Below, piece by piece: positions 57,601 through 64,000 of a stretch of DNA of 64,000 nt; position 1 is the first letter of the stretch, and the number at the start of each line of letters is the position of its first letter. Origin of the DNA: Eopsaltria australis (taxonomy: Eukaryota > Chordata > Aves > Passeriformes > Petroicidae); the NCBI GenBank assembly GCA_034509425.1, contig JAVTVJ010000296.1, positions 2,845,001 through 2,909,000 on the forward strand, written 5' to 3'. The position numbers and the translations under genes were made by a program. Under the pieces are notes generated by a model. The model did not search any database. It was not told the DNA's origin and worked only from the letters and a program-made list of their open reading frames with translations.

Positions 57601-58677
57601 CTGAGCATCCTGCAGTGGGAGAGAGGAGGTTGCTGCCCAGAGAGGACTTCTGAGAACACAAAAAAAACCCACTTAGGTGCTGCCCAGAAATGTTGCCTTG
57701 GGAGGATGTGGTTTTCCTGTAATCTTCTTAACCAGACAATTTCTGTGTGCTTGCTTTAGACCAAAGACAGGTTTCCAGATGTGGCTGGAAGAGAACAGAG
57801 CAAACATTTTGGCAGATAATCCTGATCTGAACGAAGCAGAAGTAATAAAAGAAGGCATGAGTCGATTTAGAATGCTGACATCAGAGGAAAGGATGGTAAG
57901 AAAAGATTCTCAAATTCTTGTGGGTTTGATAATTTTTTTCCCTCCAGTGAATCCCTGGGTTATTTTCAGTTAGGAATTTTTTCTTGAAATTCCACTCTTG
58001 TCCATCTTTGTGGATTTCAGTTTTGAATTGTGCCATGATCTCTGACATGGAATGATGAAAATATAAACTGAATTAAAGCAGTATCAGAAAGCAGCTTGTC
58101 CAAAGTGAGGCTTGTGAGTGGAATGTTATCAATGAACAAGTAACAAAAGAGAAAGGAACGAGTTTAAAGTCACAGAGCCAGCCTTAATTCACTGAGGCTT
58201 AGATTTGTTCTAATTTAACTTGTCTGGCCTTTTGGGTTTCTCATTTCTCCAGAAAGACAATTAAGAGCTTCACTTTCATACACAGTTTCAAGAGAAGTAC
58301 AATTTTGGAGGAGAATTTTATTAGAAGAAAGGAAAAAGAGAAAATAATTCCTTACTTAATCCTTATTAGTTCTTCACAGGAATTATTTTAGTACCTTAAA
58401 ATCAGAGTAATAAGATGTATAAAACTAAGTGGTGAGTTTTGTGGCCTGATTTGTAGTTTTCTGTTCTCCTTCAAAGGTGTGGACTGAGAAAGCAAGAGGA
58501 GGAAAAGTCAATGAGTCAGCAGAAGACAAAAAGAGGAAGCGTCCCACAGCGGAGGAAGATGAAGTGAAAAAGAGCCAGGAGCAGAAATCCGAGGACACAA
58601 ATGTATCCAAAAAATCCAAGCCTTTAGATCAATCCACAAACAACAGATTGTCAGCTTTTGCCTTCAAGCAGAGCTAA
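33603..58677 (+). CDS. WDHD1: WD repeat and HMG-box DNA-binding protein 1 (AND-1/CTF4), whole gene
   Basis: WDHD1 is a nuclear replisome hub. It links the CMG helicase (via GINS) to DNA polymerase alpha-primase and works in replication, sister cohesion and fork repair. I joined 25 coding exons with GT-AG junctions; the frame stays open through all of them and gives 3,378 nt, 1,125 residues plus stop, against about 1,129 in human. Residues 1-312 form an N-terminal WD40 propeller (for example DGDVRIWENL, DGSVRVWNIADQ, NIVVWNVGTQ). Residues 313-376 are an acidic, flexible linker (DLFDGDDDDY). Residues about 400-835 match the SepB/Ctf4 second propeller and helical bundle that trimerises and binds client peptides. 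Residues 836-1013 are a low-complexity tail. The HMG box is about 1014-1072 (RPKTGFQMWLEENRANIL), followed by a basic KKRKRP signal and the conserved end SAFAFKQS. The start ATG is the only one aligned to the family N-terminus (MPSRQKPMRYGHTEGHTD). Four CR1 copies in introns are forward and two, around coding exon 20, are reverse. It is head to head with SOCS4. Confidence 0.97.
33741..33955 (+). mobile_element. CR1 LINE 3' tail in WDHD1 intron
   Basis: Forward copy: CAGTGGTGGAATCTCCATCC, CTGGAGGGATTTCAGAGTTG and GGTTGGACTTGATGATCTTT; ends with TAATGATTCTGTAAG. It starts about 60 bp after coding exon 1. Confidence 0.9.
34619..34730 (+). CDS. WDHD1: WDHD1 coding exon 2
   Basis: Residues 26-63, CIVTCGSDGDVRIWENLDDD onward; first complete WD40 strand set. 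Acceptor TTTCCACAG, donor AAG|GTAACA, ending in phase 0. A 0.9-kb intron with a forward CR1 precedes it. Confidence 0.96.
36668..36819 (+). CDS. WDHD1: WDHD1 coding exon 3
   Basis: Residues 64-114: NGKLITAVSNNTVQIHTF through GGTRVAAGS. Acceptor TTGTCAG, donor CAG|GTAATG, phase 2 end. The preceding 1.9-kb intron is AT-rich and unique. Confidence 0.96.
38792..38903 (+). CDS. WDHD1: WDHD1 coding exon 4
   Basis: Residues 114-151: DFMIKVVEVTDSSKQKTF and GHEAPVLSLSFDPKDVYL, a WD40 blade. Acceptor GTTCTGCAG, donor CTG|GTAAAA, phase 0 end. Confidence 0.96.
39440..39490 (+). CDS. WDHD1: WDHD1 coding exon 5
   Basis: Only 51 nt, residues 152-168: ASASCDGSVRVWNIADQ, a canonical WD blade end. The acceptor is ATTCCCGAG, an uncommon GAG rather than CAG/TAG; the donor CAG|GTAAAG is strong. 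Phase 0 on both sides. Confidence 0.95.
40611..40706 (+). CDS. WDHD1: WDHD1 coding exon 6
   Basis: Residues 169-200: TCTKSWLLLQKCNDVINA and KSICRLAWQPGTGK. Acceptor TTGTTTTCAG, donor AAG|GTAAGT, phase 0 on both sides. Confidence 0.96.
41090..41412 (+). mobile_element. CR1 LINE 3' tail in WDHD1 intron
   Basis: Forward copy of about 320 bp with GGCAGTGGTGGAGTCCCCAT, CCCTGGAGGGATTTAAAAGC and GGTTGGACTTGATGCCCTTA; ends TTCCAACCTAAATTATTCC. Same subfamily as 33741-33955. Confidence 0.9.
42116..42208 (+). CDS. WDHD1: WDHD1 coding exon 7
   Basis: Residues 201-231: LLAVPADKVVELFRRESW and DSQFNLSDASITQ. Acceptor TTTGAGCAG, donor CAG|GTAGGT, phase 0 on both sides. The intron before it carries a forward CR1 (41090-41412). 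Confidence 0.96.
43127..43233 (+). CDS. WDHD1: WDHD1 coding exon 8
   Basis: Residues 232-267: PLNVVVWSPCGQFLAAGS and VDGNIVVWNVGTQQCIER, a full WD40 blade. Acceptor TTTTTTCCTTAG, donor GAGAG|GTACCC, phase 2 end. Confidence 0.96.
43860..43901. repeat. 21-bp tandem duplication in a WDHD1 intron
   Basis: AACAAATAATGTTCTTTCTAT occurs twice, head to tail and identical (described here by its ends, AACAAATAATG and TTCTTTCTAT). A recent local duplication in the intron before coding exon 9. Confidence 0.85.
44212..44347 (+). CDS. WDHD1: WDHD1 coding exon 9
   Basis: Residues 267-312: MKHEKRYSICGLAWHPKY and KQIAYTDTEGNLGLLENI, closing the first propeller. Acceptor TTCTTTTTAG, donor AAG|GTGCTC, the weakest 5' splice site of the gene. 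Phase 0 end. Confidence 0.94.
44510..44702 (+). CDS. WDHD1: WDHD1 coding exon 10 (acidic linker)
   Basis: Residues 313-377, with DYNDLFDGDDDDYLNGD, NEDDADD and IDDDDDN: a very acidic linker between the two propellers, as in the family. The GAT repeats in the DNA encode the Asp runs. Donor G|GTACAC, phase 1 end. Confidence 0.95.
44876..45066 (+). CDS. WDHD1: WDHD1 coding exon 11
   Basis: Residues 377-440; ends in the highly conserved QQPFYDGPLPTPRQKPFQ and SGSTPVHLMHRFM that opens the SepB-type second propeller. Acceptor AACTTCTAG, donor ATG|GTAAAT, phase 0 end. Confidence 0.96.
45653..45837 (+). CDS. WDHD1: WDHD1 coding exon 12
   Basis: Residues 441-502: VWNSVGIIRCYNDEQDNA, IDIEFHDTSVHHATHLPN and ADLSTEAILLACESTEEL, second propeller. 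GC-richer than its neighbours. Acceptor TTTTGGCAG, donor AAG|GTAAGT, phase 2 end. Confidence 0.97.
46892..47133 (+). CDS. WDHD1: WDHD1 coding exon 13
   Basis: Residues 502-583, the longest coding exon: KLHCIHFGSWDANKEWTV, AICLGQGWAACATSALLV and GPVVSMAGHGEQLIVVYH. Acceptor TCTGCCTCAG, donor AGAG|GTAATT, phase 1 end. Confidence 0.97.
47638..47775 (+). CDS. WDHD1: WDHD1 coding exon 14
   Basis: Residues 583-629: TGFDGDQCLGVQLMELGT, HGDPVSLTRKSYLVWVGF. Acceptor TTCTTCCCAG, donor AAG|GTAGGA, phase 1 end. A forward CR1 starts about 43 bp after the donor. Confidence 0.96.
47818..48121 (+). mobile_element. CR1 LINE 3' fragment in WDHD1 intron
   Basis: Forward copy with GGCACAGGGTGCCCAGAGAA and CCCCTGGATCCCTGGAAGTG; ends CCTTCCAACCCAAACCATCC then TGGTATTCTATG. 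It lies about 43 bp after the coding exon 14 donor. Confidence 0.92.
48712..48868 (+). CDS. WDHD1: WDHD1 coding exon 15
   Basis: Residues 629-681: TPCYVDSEGIVRMLNRGL and NTREHCKGKYDHYWVVGI. Acceptor TTAACAAACAG, donor CAG|GTCAGA (C at +3, slightly weak). Phase 2 end. Confidence 0.96.
50548..50662 (+). CDS. WDHD1: WDHD1 coding exon 16
   Basis: Residues 681-719: CIPCKGARFPPTLPRPAV and KLPYCQVATEKGQME, transition from propeller to helical region. Acceptor CCTGTGCACAG, donor GAG|GTATGG, phase 0 end. Confidence 0.96.
51971..52102 (+). CDS. WDHD1: WDHD1 coding exon 17
   Basis: Residues 720-763: EQYWRSVVFHNHMDYLSK and KEQQELLMKLFA, helical bundle. Length 132 nt, phase 0 both sides. Acceptor TTTTTTTCAG, donor GCT|GTAAGT. 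A forward CR1 begins about 25 bp after the donor. Confidence 0.97.
52127..52276 (+). mobile_element. CR1 LINE 3' tail in WDHD1 intron
   Basis: Forward copy of about 150 bp: TTGGACAGGGCTTGGAGGAA, GATCCTTCCAACCCAAACC, ending TTTTATGATTCTGTGATT. It is only about 25 bp after the coding exon 17 donor. Confidence 0.9.
52577..52794 (+). CDS. WDHD1: WDHD1 coding exon 18
   Basis: Residues 764-836: LSCKLEREFRCVELADLM and NLAIKYASRSRRLNLAQR, helical, ending in an acidic EDEEEEEDF-type run. GC-rich relative to flanks. Acceptor CCTTGCAG, donor GG|GTAACG, phase 2 end. Confidence 0.97.
54280..54410 (+). CDS. WDHD1: WDHD1 coding exon 19
   Basis: Residues 836-880: YSSSATAWSQLPGRNVQQ and an E-rich tail, diverged from mammals except the start. 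Acceptor TCCTTTCAG, donor AGA|GTAAGA, phase 1 end. Confidence 0.9.
54846..54962 (-). mobile_element. CR1 LINE 3' tail upstream of coding exon 20
   Basis: Reverse copy of about 117 bp: GAGTCCCAGAATGGTTTGGA then TTGGAAGGGACCTTAAAGAT. It is truncated after GGTGGCTCCAAGCCCCATCC. Confidence 0.88.
55053..55112 (+). CDS. WDHD1: WDHD1 coding exon 20 (60 nt, frame-neutral)
   Basis: Residues 880-900: EPNPFSKGVTSVEVTTPKP. Phase 1 on both sides and a multiple of three, so it can be skipped without breaking the frame. Acceptor TTTTTTCAG, donor CTG|GTGAGT. It is bracketed by two reverse CR1 fragments, ending 90 bp before and starting 138 bp after. Confidence 0.88.
55251..55373 (-). mobile_element. CR1 LINE 3' tail downstream of coding exon 20
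   Basis: Reverse copy of about 123 bp: CAGAATCATGGGATGGCTTG, then GACACCTTCCACTATCCCAG and GGTTGCTCCAAGCCCTGTCC. Same orientation as the copy at 54846-54962. Confidence 0.9.
55930..55973 (+). CDS. WDHD1: WDHD1 coding exon 21
   Basis: Residues 900-914: LVASSSRGRVNPFK; the RGRVNPFK end is conserved. The acceptor is a tandem AAGCAG (NAGNAG): use of the first AG would add one codon in frame. Donor AAG|GTAAGA, phase 0 end. Confidence 0.92.
56113..56271 (+). CDS. WDHD1: WDHD1 coding exon 22
   Basis: Residues 915-967: VSSSKKDPVVPSANVLDN and a Lys/Pro-rich end, KPLTPKPKTKQ. Acceptor TTTTGCTAG, donor CAG|GTAATG, phase 0 on both sides (159 nt). Confidence 0.95.
56635..56774 (+). CDS. WDHD1: WDHD1 coding exon 23
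   Basis: Residues 968-1014: ALAASFFKPRTPTTNPGE and a charged Glu/Lys tail. With the last residue of exon 22 it forms QALAASFF, resembling a degenerate PCNA-interaction box. Acceptor TTTCTGTAG, donor AAG|GTGAGA, phase 2 end. Confidence 0.93.
57760..57895 (+). CDS. WDHD1: WDHD1 coding exon 24 (HMG box)
   Basis: Residues 1014-1059: PKTGFQMWLEENRANILA, then EAEVIKEGMSRFRMLTSE; most of the HMG box. Acceptor CTTGCTTTAG, donor ATG|GTAAGA, phase 0 end. Confidence 0.97.
58477..58677 (+). CDS. WDHD1: WDHD1 coding exon 25 (C-terminus)
   Basis: Residues 1060-1125 and TAA stop: VWTEKARGGK completes the HMG box, DKKRKRPTAEEDE is a nuclear-localisation type basic run, and NRLSAFAFKQS is the conserved C-terminal end. 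Acceptor TCCTTCAAAG (AAG). Confidence 0.96.
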   Translation: MWTEKARGGKVNESAEDKKRKRPTAEEDEVKKSQEQKSEDTNVSKKSKPLDQSTNNRLSAFAFKQS

Positions 58678-59023
58678 GTGAAGTGGTGCCTTCTCAGTGC
58701 CTGTGTTGTGAAAGCACTCACAGAAGGAATTCCTGTGTGTGGAGGGATTGGCTGCAATGCTCCAAGAGCACTGGCAAAAAGAGTGCCTGGCTCCAAATAG
58801 TCTGTTAGAAAGTGTTTGATTATCCATTTTTGAGAGGAATGGTGAATCCCCTCTCACCATCTTTTACAAGTTACTGCTCGTGGGCCTGTTCCTGAGCAGT
58901 GCTGTGTAGCTGGGACACACCCTGTGTGCCTTGGTACCAGTGGTATTGGGTGCTAAATGCAGATTAATCCTTCTGGGAGGGTAAACTGCCTCCAAAATCT
59001 GCCCTGTGGTTTTAGAGAGGCAA

Positions 59024-59029
59024 AATAAA
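59024..59029 (+). terminator. Poly(A) signal AATAAA, proximal
   Basis: AATAAA in CAAAATAAAGCC, 347 nt after the WDHD1 stop. A proximal alternative polyadenylation site is possible. Confidence 0.5.
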
Positions 59030-59318
59030 GCCTTCCCTACCATCCCTACTGCCTTGAGAGTGAGACACTCAAGGAAATGGGTGTGAGGGGAAGAAAGCTG
59101 AACACCAACAACATGTTCATCTGCATTTTCAACATTTGTGGCAGTGGCAGAGCCTGATATGGACAGGGATAGAAAACCAGAGCAGAAACTGAGTTAGGAA
59201 GGTCAGGTGTGCAAAGCCAAGCCAATCCAGACTGTGCAAAGGTGCCTCAGCAGGGTCCAGAAAGTGCTCAGAACTTGTAACATTTCTAATATTTGTTTCT
59301 GTAATGTTTGTTTCTTTA

Positions 59319-59324
59319 AATAAA
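59319..59324 (+). terminator. Poly(A) signal AATAAA, middle
   Basis: AATAAA in TTTAAATAAAATGTGGTTGT, followed by a GT/T-rich stretch as expected for a downstream element; the best of the three by context. Confidence 0.65.
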
Positions 59325-59455
59325 ATGTGGTTGTTTCTTTGTTTAGGATGGTGAAGTCTCCTTTGCAGTTGTAATTAAAGTAAAAAGATTTCTACCTATC
59401 AGCCCTAAGGCAGTCAGTTGGTTTTACCCTGCTCTGGAGACAGAGCACTATGTCT

Positions 59456-59461
59456 AATAAA
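59456..59461 (+). terminator. Poly(A) signal AATAAA, distal
   Basis: AATAAA in GTCTAATAAATGTATTTG. Usable as the distal end of WDHD1. Confidence 0.5.
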
Positions 59462-59622
59462 TGTATTTGAAGCAAACTCAAGTTTTGAAACGTTTTTTAA
59501 GATCAGTTAAAATAATGTAACTTTTTAGTGTAACAGCTGAGGTTGAAGAGTTCTCAAATTCTTTTTTTTCCTGTGTTTGCACAAATTTTCATTGTTTTCT
59601 TTTTTCATTCCTCTTCATACTG

Positions 59623-59797
59623 GCACAGGGTGCCCAGAGAAGCTGGGGCTGCCCCTGGATCCCTGGAAGTGTCCCAGATCAGGTTGGGTAGGGCTTGGAG
59701 CAATCTGGGATAGTGGAAGGTGTCCCTGCCCATGGCAGGGTTGGAACTGGGTGAGCTTTAAGTTCCCTTCCCACCCAAACCACTGTGATTATGATTG
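59623..59797 (+). mobile_element. CR1 LINE 3' tail
   Basis: Forward copy: GGCACAGGGTGCCCAGAGAA, CCCCTGGATCCCTGGAAGTG, GGAAGGTGTCCCTGCCCATG, ending CCCACCCAAACCACTGTGAT. Lies just past the WDHD1 3' end. Confidence 0.92.
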
Positions 59798-60803
59798 AAA
59801 ATACATCAGCTGGATTTGATAATCTTAGAGATCTCTTAAAACCTTAACAATTCTTTGGTTCTGTAAAAGGCAAATGACTTTCCATTAAAAACACACTTTA
59901 AACCTTGAAATCTGTAGGTTGTAGATTGAGTGAGATTCCTGTAAAAACCATTACATTTTACCATAAGAACAATTTTATTAGACTATTTTTAACAACTGCT
60001 GCAGGTTACTTTGGAAAAAACAAAAAAAAGAGTGTAAATACAAACAGGGAAAATCCTGAAGACCTGACAGCTTCAATACTTCTGTCATCCACACTTCTTA
60101 CCTATTATTTCACATTTTGTTTAAGCTGATCGTGGACAGCAAATAATATTTAACATAAAGAATCATTTTTGCAGTGACACAATGCAGGAAGCATTATGAT
60201 TTTTCTGCATTCTTTCGGAAGAAATTATTGTATCAGAGACTGGGATTTATTTTTAGGCAGCAAAGCCCATTTGGGTGTATTGGGGGAAAAATGGGATTGC
60301 AGTGGTAAGGAAAACATCCTGATGAAAATTCTCTGAGCTTGGTGAACTGTTTTTTTCTCCTAGATTGGGTTGTTCTGAGGGTGACTTGAGCATCTTGAGT
60401 GTGGTTCTGGGAGATATTCCAGGTGATTCTTGTAATCCACTTCCAAAATCCATGTTGGAGCTGCCTGTCTAGAGCCCTTTGTACAGCCCTGCTGTTGGGA
60501 GCGGGCAGGGAAAACTTCCACTGGATCTCGGGAGGCACCACTGCTACAAACTGGTCCTACAGAGCATCCAAAGTCCTTTTGGCTGCCAGTGGAGGGAGGA
60601 AACGGCCAAAGCAAACTTCCAGGGGAGTTTTCTGGGAGCTGGATGTTTGCAGTCATGCAGCTCTTCTGAACAAACACACCAAAGGTCGCTTTAAAAGGAG
60701 GCTCCTGGATTTAGGGGGTGATTTCATGGAAAGCACTGGGGATGTTGAGCACCATCCAGCAGGGCCCTCATTTCCATGTTTTTTCTCCCTGCATAACACT
60801 TGA

Positions 60804-60830
60804 TTTTTGTTTGTTTGTTTGTTTGTTTTG
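60804..60830. repeat. (TTTG)n microsatellite
   Basis: Five to six TTTG/GTTT units, complementary in composition to the CAAA repeat in SOCS4 intron 1. Confidence 0.9.
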
Positions 60831-60972
60831 TGTAACATTTGTGGGTTTCGTCAGACCCGATGTCCCCAGCCTTGGGGTCACGGTCTGGGTCTCACAGCTG
60901 GTTAGAGCTGGCAGAGCTCTTTCCAGCACCAGATTTGAAGATTTGCATCAGAGCTGTTTGACTGTGGGAAGA

Positions 60973-61378
60973 ATTATGGCATTTTTAAGGCTGGAAAAGA
61001 CCTCCAAGGCCATCGAGTCCAACCATTCCCTCAGCACTGCCAAGGCCACCACTGACCCATGTCCCCAAGTGCCACATCCAAAGGGTTTTTAAATCCCTCC
61101 AGGGATGGGGACTCCACAACCATCACCCTGAGCAGCTGTTCCAATGCCTGACCACCCTTCCAGTGAAGAATTTTTTTCCCCTAATATCCAGTCTAAACTG
61201 GTACAACTGAAGGCTCTTCCTCTCATCCCTGTTCCCCTGTGAGCAGAGGCAGAACCCCCCTGGCTGCCCTCTCCTGTCAGGGAGTTGTGCAGAGCCACAA
61301 GGTCCCCCCTGAGCCTCCTTTGCTCCAGGCTGAGCCCTCCCAGCTCCCTCAGCTGCTCCTCCCAGGATTTGTTCCCTG
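60973..61378 (-). mobile_element. CR1 LINE 3' fragment (other subfamily)
   Basis: Reverse copy of about 400 bp: AGGCTGGAAAAGACCTCCAA, GCCATCGAGTCCAACCATTC, AATCCCTCCAGGGATGGGGA and CCCAGCTCCCTCAGCTGCTC. Same subfamily type as 10401-10670, and better preserved. Confidence 0.93.
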
Positions 61379-61944
61379 GTGATTGCTGTCCATGGCCATA
61401 AAATAAACAGCAAACAGGCTCTTGAGACCATGGCAGTGAATATTCCAGTTGCTTCAGTGCTGGGAGGATCATCCCCCATGAGGCTGCTGTTACATTTCTA
61501 TCATCAGAGATGGGTTTTGCTCTATTGCCCAGCTCCAGGCAGAGCTACAAATACATCCTCCATCACCTGGAGCCTTCCAGGGAGCTGTGCTGAGCCAGCC
61601 AGGAATGGGGGGCACTCATCCAGCAACAGCACTGGCAGGACAGGGATGAGTATAAATCCTAACTGGAGTGGAAATGAAATGCCAGACAAAGAAACAGAAC
61701 ATGTGGGATGGATTTTCAAGTGAAAACAGTTAAATGTCTGCTACCTGGTTTTGATTTTTTTTGTTTGTTTTCAATCTTTCTTTTTAAGAATATTGCTAAA
61801 TAATTCAATAGAATTTCACTGAAGTCTTCAGAACTGCTTGTTTGTCCTGAATTTGGCACCTTTCTGCTGGAAAACCAGGAACTTGGAAACTGTGCCAAGG
61901 AACCTGCCTGATGGTTTTTCTTTGGCTGTGCTACAAATCCCAGC

Positions 61945-62018
61945 AATTGGGTTTGATGTTTGGACTTGGTGACCTTAGAGGCCTTTTCCAAGCCAAATGA
62001 TTCCGTGATTCTGTGGAA
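61945..62018 (+). mobile_element. CR1 LINE 3' tail (short)
   Basis: GTTTGGACTTGGTGACCTTA, GAGGCCTTTTCCAAGCCAAA and TGATTCCGTGATTCTGTGG: the last ~75 bp of a CR1, forward. Confidence 0.8.
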
Positions 62019-64000
62019 GGGGAGAGTCAGGATGGATCCATCACTCTTGGATTCTCAGGGTGGATCTGGGCAAAGGAGAACCTGTGTTTGGACAAGATTT
62101 TCCCTCTCAGAGGTCTTCTGGCTGTGAGATGAATCTCAGCTTCCTTCCAAAGAACGTCACTGTGCTGGTCATGGAGTGACCTGGTGGTCCTGGCTGGATA
62201 ATCCAGGGAGGAGATGAGTTGAGAGAGCTGCCTGTGAGGAGGTCGAGTGTCTCATGGTGTTCTTTGACAGAGAACAGCAAATCTGGCTTCTCCCTTTGCC
62301 AGGTCGATGCACTAAACGTGCTCAGCTGAACGCTGCCAAACAAATTTAATAGTAAATAATTCACTTAAAGGCAGGCAAAACACAAATACCGACCCAGGCT
62401 GTGAAAAGAGCCACTTGATCCTGACTCAATTGGACACGAATGGCAGGGAAAATTTGCAGGAATAGTTTTGAGCCATGTGTTGCCAGGGAACAGCCTGGTC
62501 TGCAAATCACATTATCGATATCTCAGGGTGATAACTGTGAGGAGCAATTGAGGGGAAGGATGCAGGGACACGGCTGCTGCTGTTCCCATCTACCAGAGCC
62601 ACCCTTGGTGATGGAATGGGGTGGAATGGAGGGACCTAAAGAACATCCTGGCTGATGTCAGGTAGCTTCTGTTGGGAACAGGTCCATGAGAGCCTGGAGA
62701 GTTGTGTTGCATGTCTGGTTTCACTTCATCAATATGAATTCACCTGCTACAGCCCATCCAGGCCAATCCCTCTGAAGTTTCCCAGATTCTGGGGAGGAAA
62801 GGCCCATTGGAATGAGGTCCTGTGTCCTTGCTCTGTGAGGGCAGGAAAGGAAAGCTGGGGCAGGGCAAAACTTCTGTCCCCACCTCCAGCCTCATCCCTA
62901 AAAGGTGAGACCCCACCAAGGAAGTTAAAGTGCAGATCCCACCTGCAGAAAACCCCTCAGACCCTGGGCATCCTCTGTCCTCACACAGCAACAACTCCTC
63001 CTGTAAGAGATTAGTATTTTGGGAGCCTGTAATCAATTTTGCTCGTTATTCTGGGTAATAGAATTAAACTGCTCGTGATTCACTCTTTCAACTGACGCAC
63101 TGTGATTCCAGGGGCTGATAAATCTCAGGCTGTGTTTCCAGAGCAGAGGAAGGATGTCCGTGGGCTGGGATGTTGCCATCCATCCCCTCTGTGGGCTCAG
63201 TTATTATTCCAGGATCATGCTGGGGCCCTGTTGGGGTTTGCTGTTAGCAGCAGGATTGATCTGCTTTGCTCTTTTGCTGCTCGAGCTGTTAATGATGCAC
63301 TGGGTGGGTGCAGGTGGTTGGAGAGAGTGGAATTCATCATCTCTAGGTTTGAACTCTGAGCCCAATCCTGAATGATCCCATTTTGTAGCCAACAGAGGAA
63401 AAACAGGTGTCTCCTGTGTATGATTTCTTTTTACTCTGGCAGCTTTTTAGCAGGTGTTGGTGCAGAAATTCCCTTTGAAGCACCTTTCCTATGGCTTCAC
63501 CTGTCCCAAGTGAGGACTGCTCAGGGTATTTCTTTTGGGGTTTCTTTTGGGGACTCCACTCTTCCAACCCTGAGAAGCACCTTTGGCACACAGGGAATGG
63601 CACACAGTCCTTTCCAGTTGGGTGCCCCTCAACATCCTCAGAGCCACAAGGAAGCTCAAAAGACTAAAGCAGGTCAGGGAGCTGGAGCCTGAACACAAAC
63701 CTGCTCCATCCTGTCCCTGTTTGGTATTTTCCCTATTTTCAAAGACAAGAGAGGCCTCTGAAGGGCTTTCCCATGGACCTTGGTACCCAGCAGCATCCCC
63801 TGGCTCTCTCAGGGACATCCCAGTATCCTCCAGTGGGTGCACAGGGCTTTCACCTCCTCTAAACCTTACTCTACATTTGAAAATAATTCAAGTTACAGTC
63901 TCAGGGTTTTTTGCATTCATTGTTTTGTTGATCTTTAAGAATTTCTTCTCTATAAACAGTGAAAATATCCTCGAAACTCTGAGCAAGCAGAGGAGAGAAA

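Larger units (their letters stand above)
58678..59480 (+). other. WDHD1: WDHD1 3'UTR
   Basis: Unique AT-rich sequence after the stop with three AATAAA signals (59024-59029, 59319-59324, 59456-59461). The last, followed by TGTATTTGAAGC, probably marks the far end near 59480; the others allow shorter forms. Confidence 0.75.
59481..64000. other. Intergenic DNA downstream of WDHD1
   Basis: No exon is recognised. It holds three CR1 fragments, a TTTG microsatellite and unique sequence. GCH1 follows WDHD1 in other vertebrates, but no GC-rich first exon of it is seen before 64000. Confidence 0.6.

Noticed and set aside
62605..62660. Possible CR1 scrap (GGAATGGGGTGGAATGGAGG)
   Set aside because: Too short and diverged to separate from chance.
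1..64000. CRISPR arrays, bacterial operons, tRNA or rRNA genes, intact viral elements
   Set aside because: None seen: no regularly spaced direct repeats with unique spacers, no tRNA-like A/B boxes recognised, and no LTR pairs or viral coding frames. The genome type makes bacterial systems implausible.

Overview
This window is vertebrate nuclear DNA, almost certainly from a bird. It has multi-exon genes with GT-AG introns, two CpG islands, and about twenty CR1 LINE fragments ending in the avian ...CCAACCCAAACCATTCT 3' end. I see no mammalian-type SINEs and no bacterial or viral genes. The species is not determinable by eye; the many young-looking CR1 tails suggest a neognath bird.

Two protein-coding genes are supported in full and lie head to head. 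SOCS4 is on the minus strand, with one coding exon at 24820-26130 (436 codons). It encodes an SH2 domain plus SOCS box adaptor that directs cytokine and growth-factor receptor components to a Cullin-5/Elongin ubiquitin ligase. WDHD1 (AND-1, CTF4 homologue) is on the plus strand. I assembled 25 coding exons from 33603 to 58677; the reading frame closes through every junction to give 1,125 residues: WD40 propeller, acidic linker, second (SepB-type) propeller with helical region, HMG box and basic tail. It couples the CMG helicase to DNA polymerase alpha at replication forks. Both genes start from one GC-rich interval at about 32553-32805, where each has a predicted non-coding first exon. A different GC-rich minisatellite sits on each side, in SOCS4 intron 1 (32089-32495) and WDHD1 intron 1 (33011-33475).

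Layout: 1-5400 is unannotated unique DNA with two CR1 pieces. 5450-6130 is a CpG island with GC/CACCC boxes, paired ETS sites, two perfect GTCACGTGAC palindromes and a minus-strand splice donor at 5662/5661. By synteny (MAPK1IP1L follows SOCS4 in vertebrates) it may be the MAPK1IP1L promoter and first exon, with the body of the gene beyond position 1. 6130-about 23300 is a gene-free interval with CR1 copies and some conserved-looking unique blocks. 23300-24819 is probably SOCS4 3'UTR. 26232-32552 is SOCS4 intron 1. 32806-58677 is WDHD1, followed by its 3'UTR and three AATAAA signals to about 59461. 59480-64000 is intergenic with three CR1 fragments; GCH1 would be expected further on but is not seen.

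I found no wholly new biological system. The most interesting observations concern the two CpG-island promoters, the minisatellites flanking the shared promoter, the CR1 pair bracketing a frame-neutral WDHD1 exon, and a PIP-box-like motif in WDHD1.
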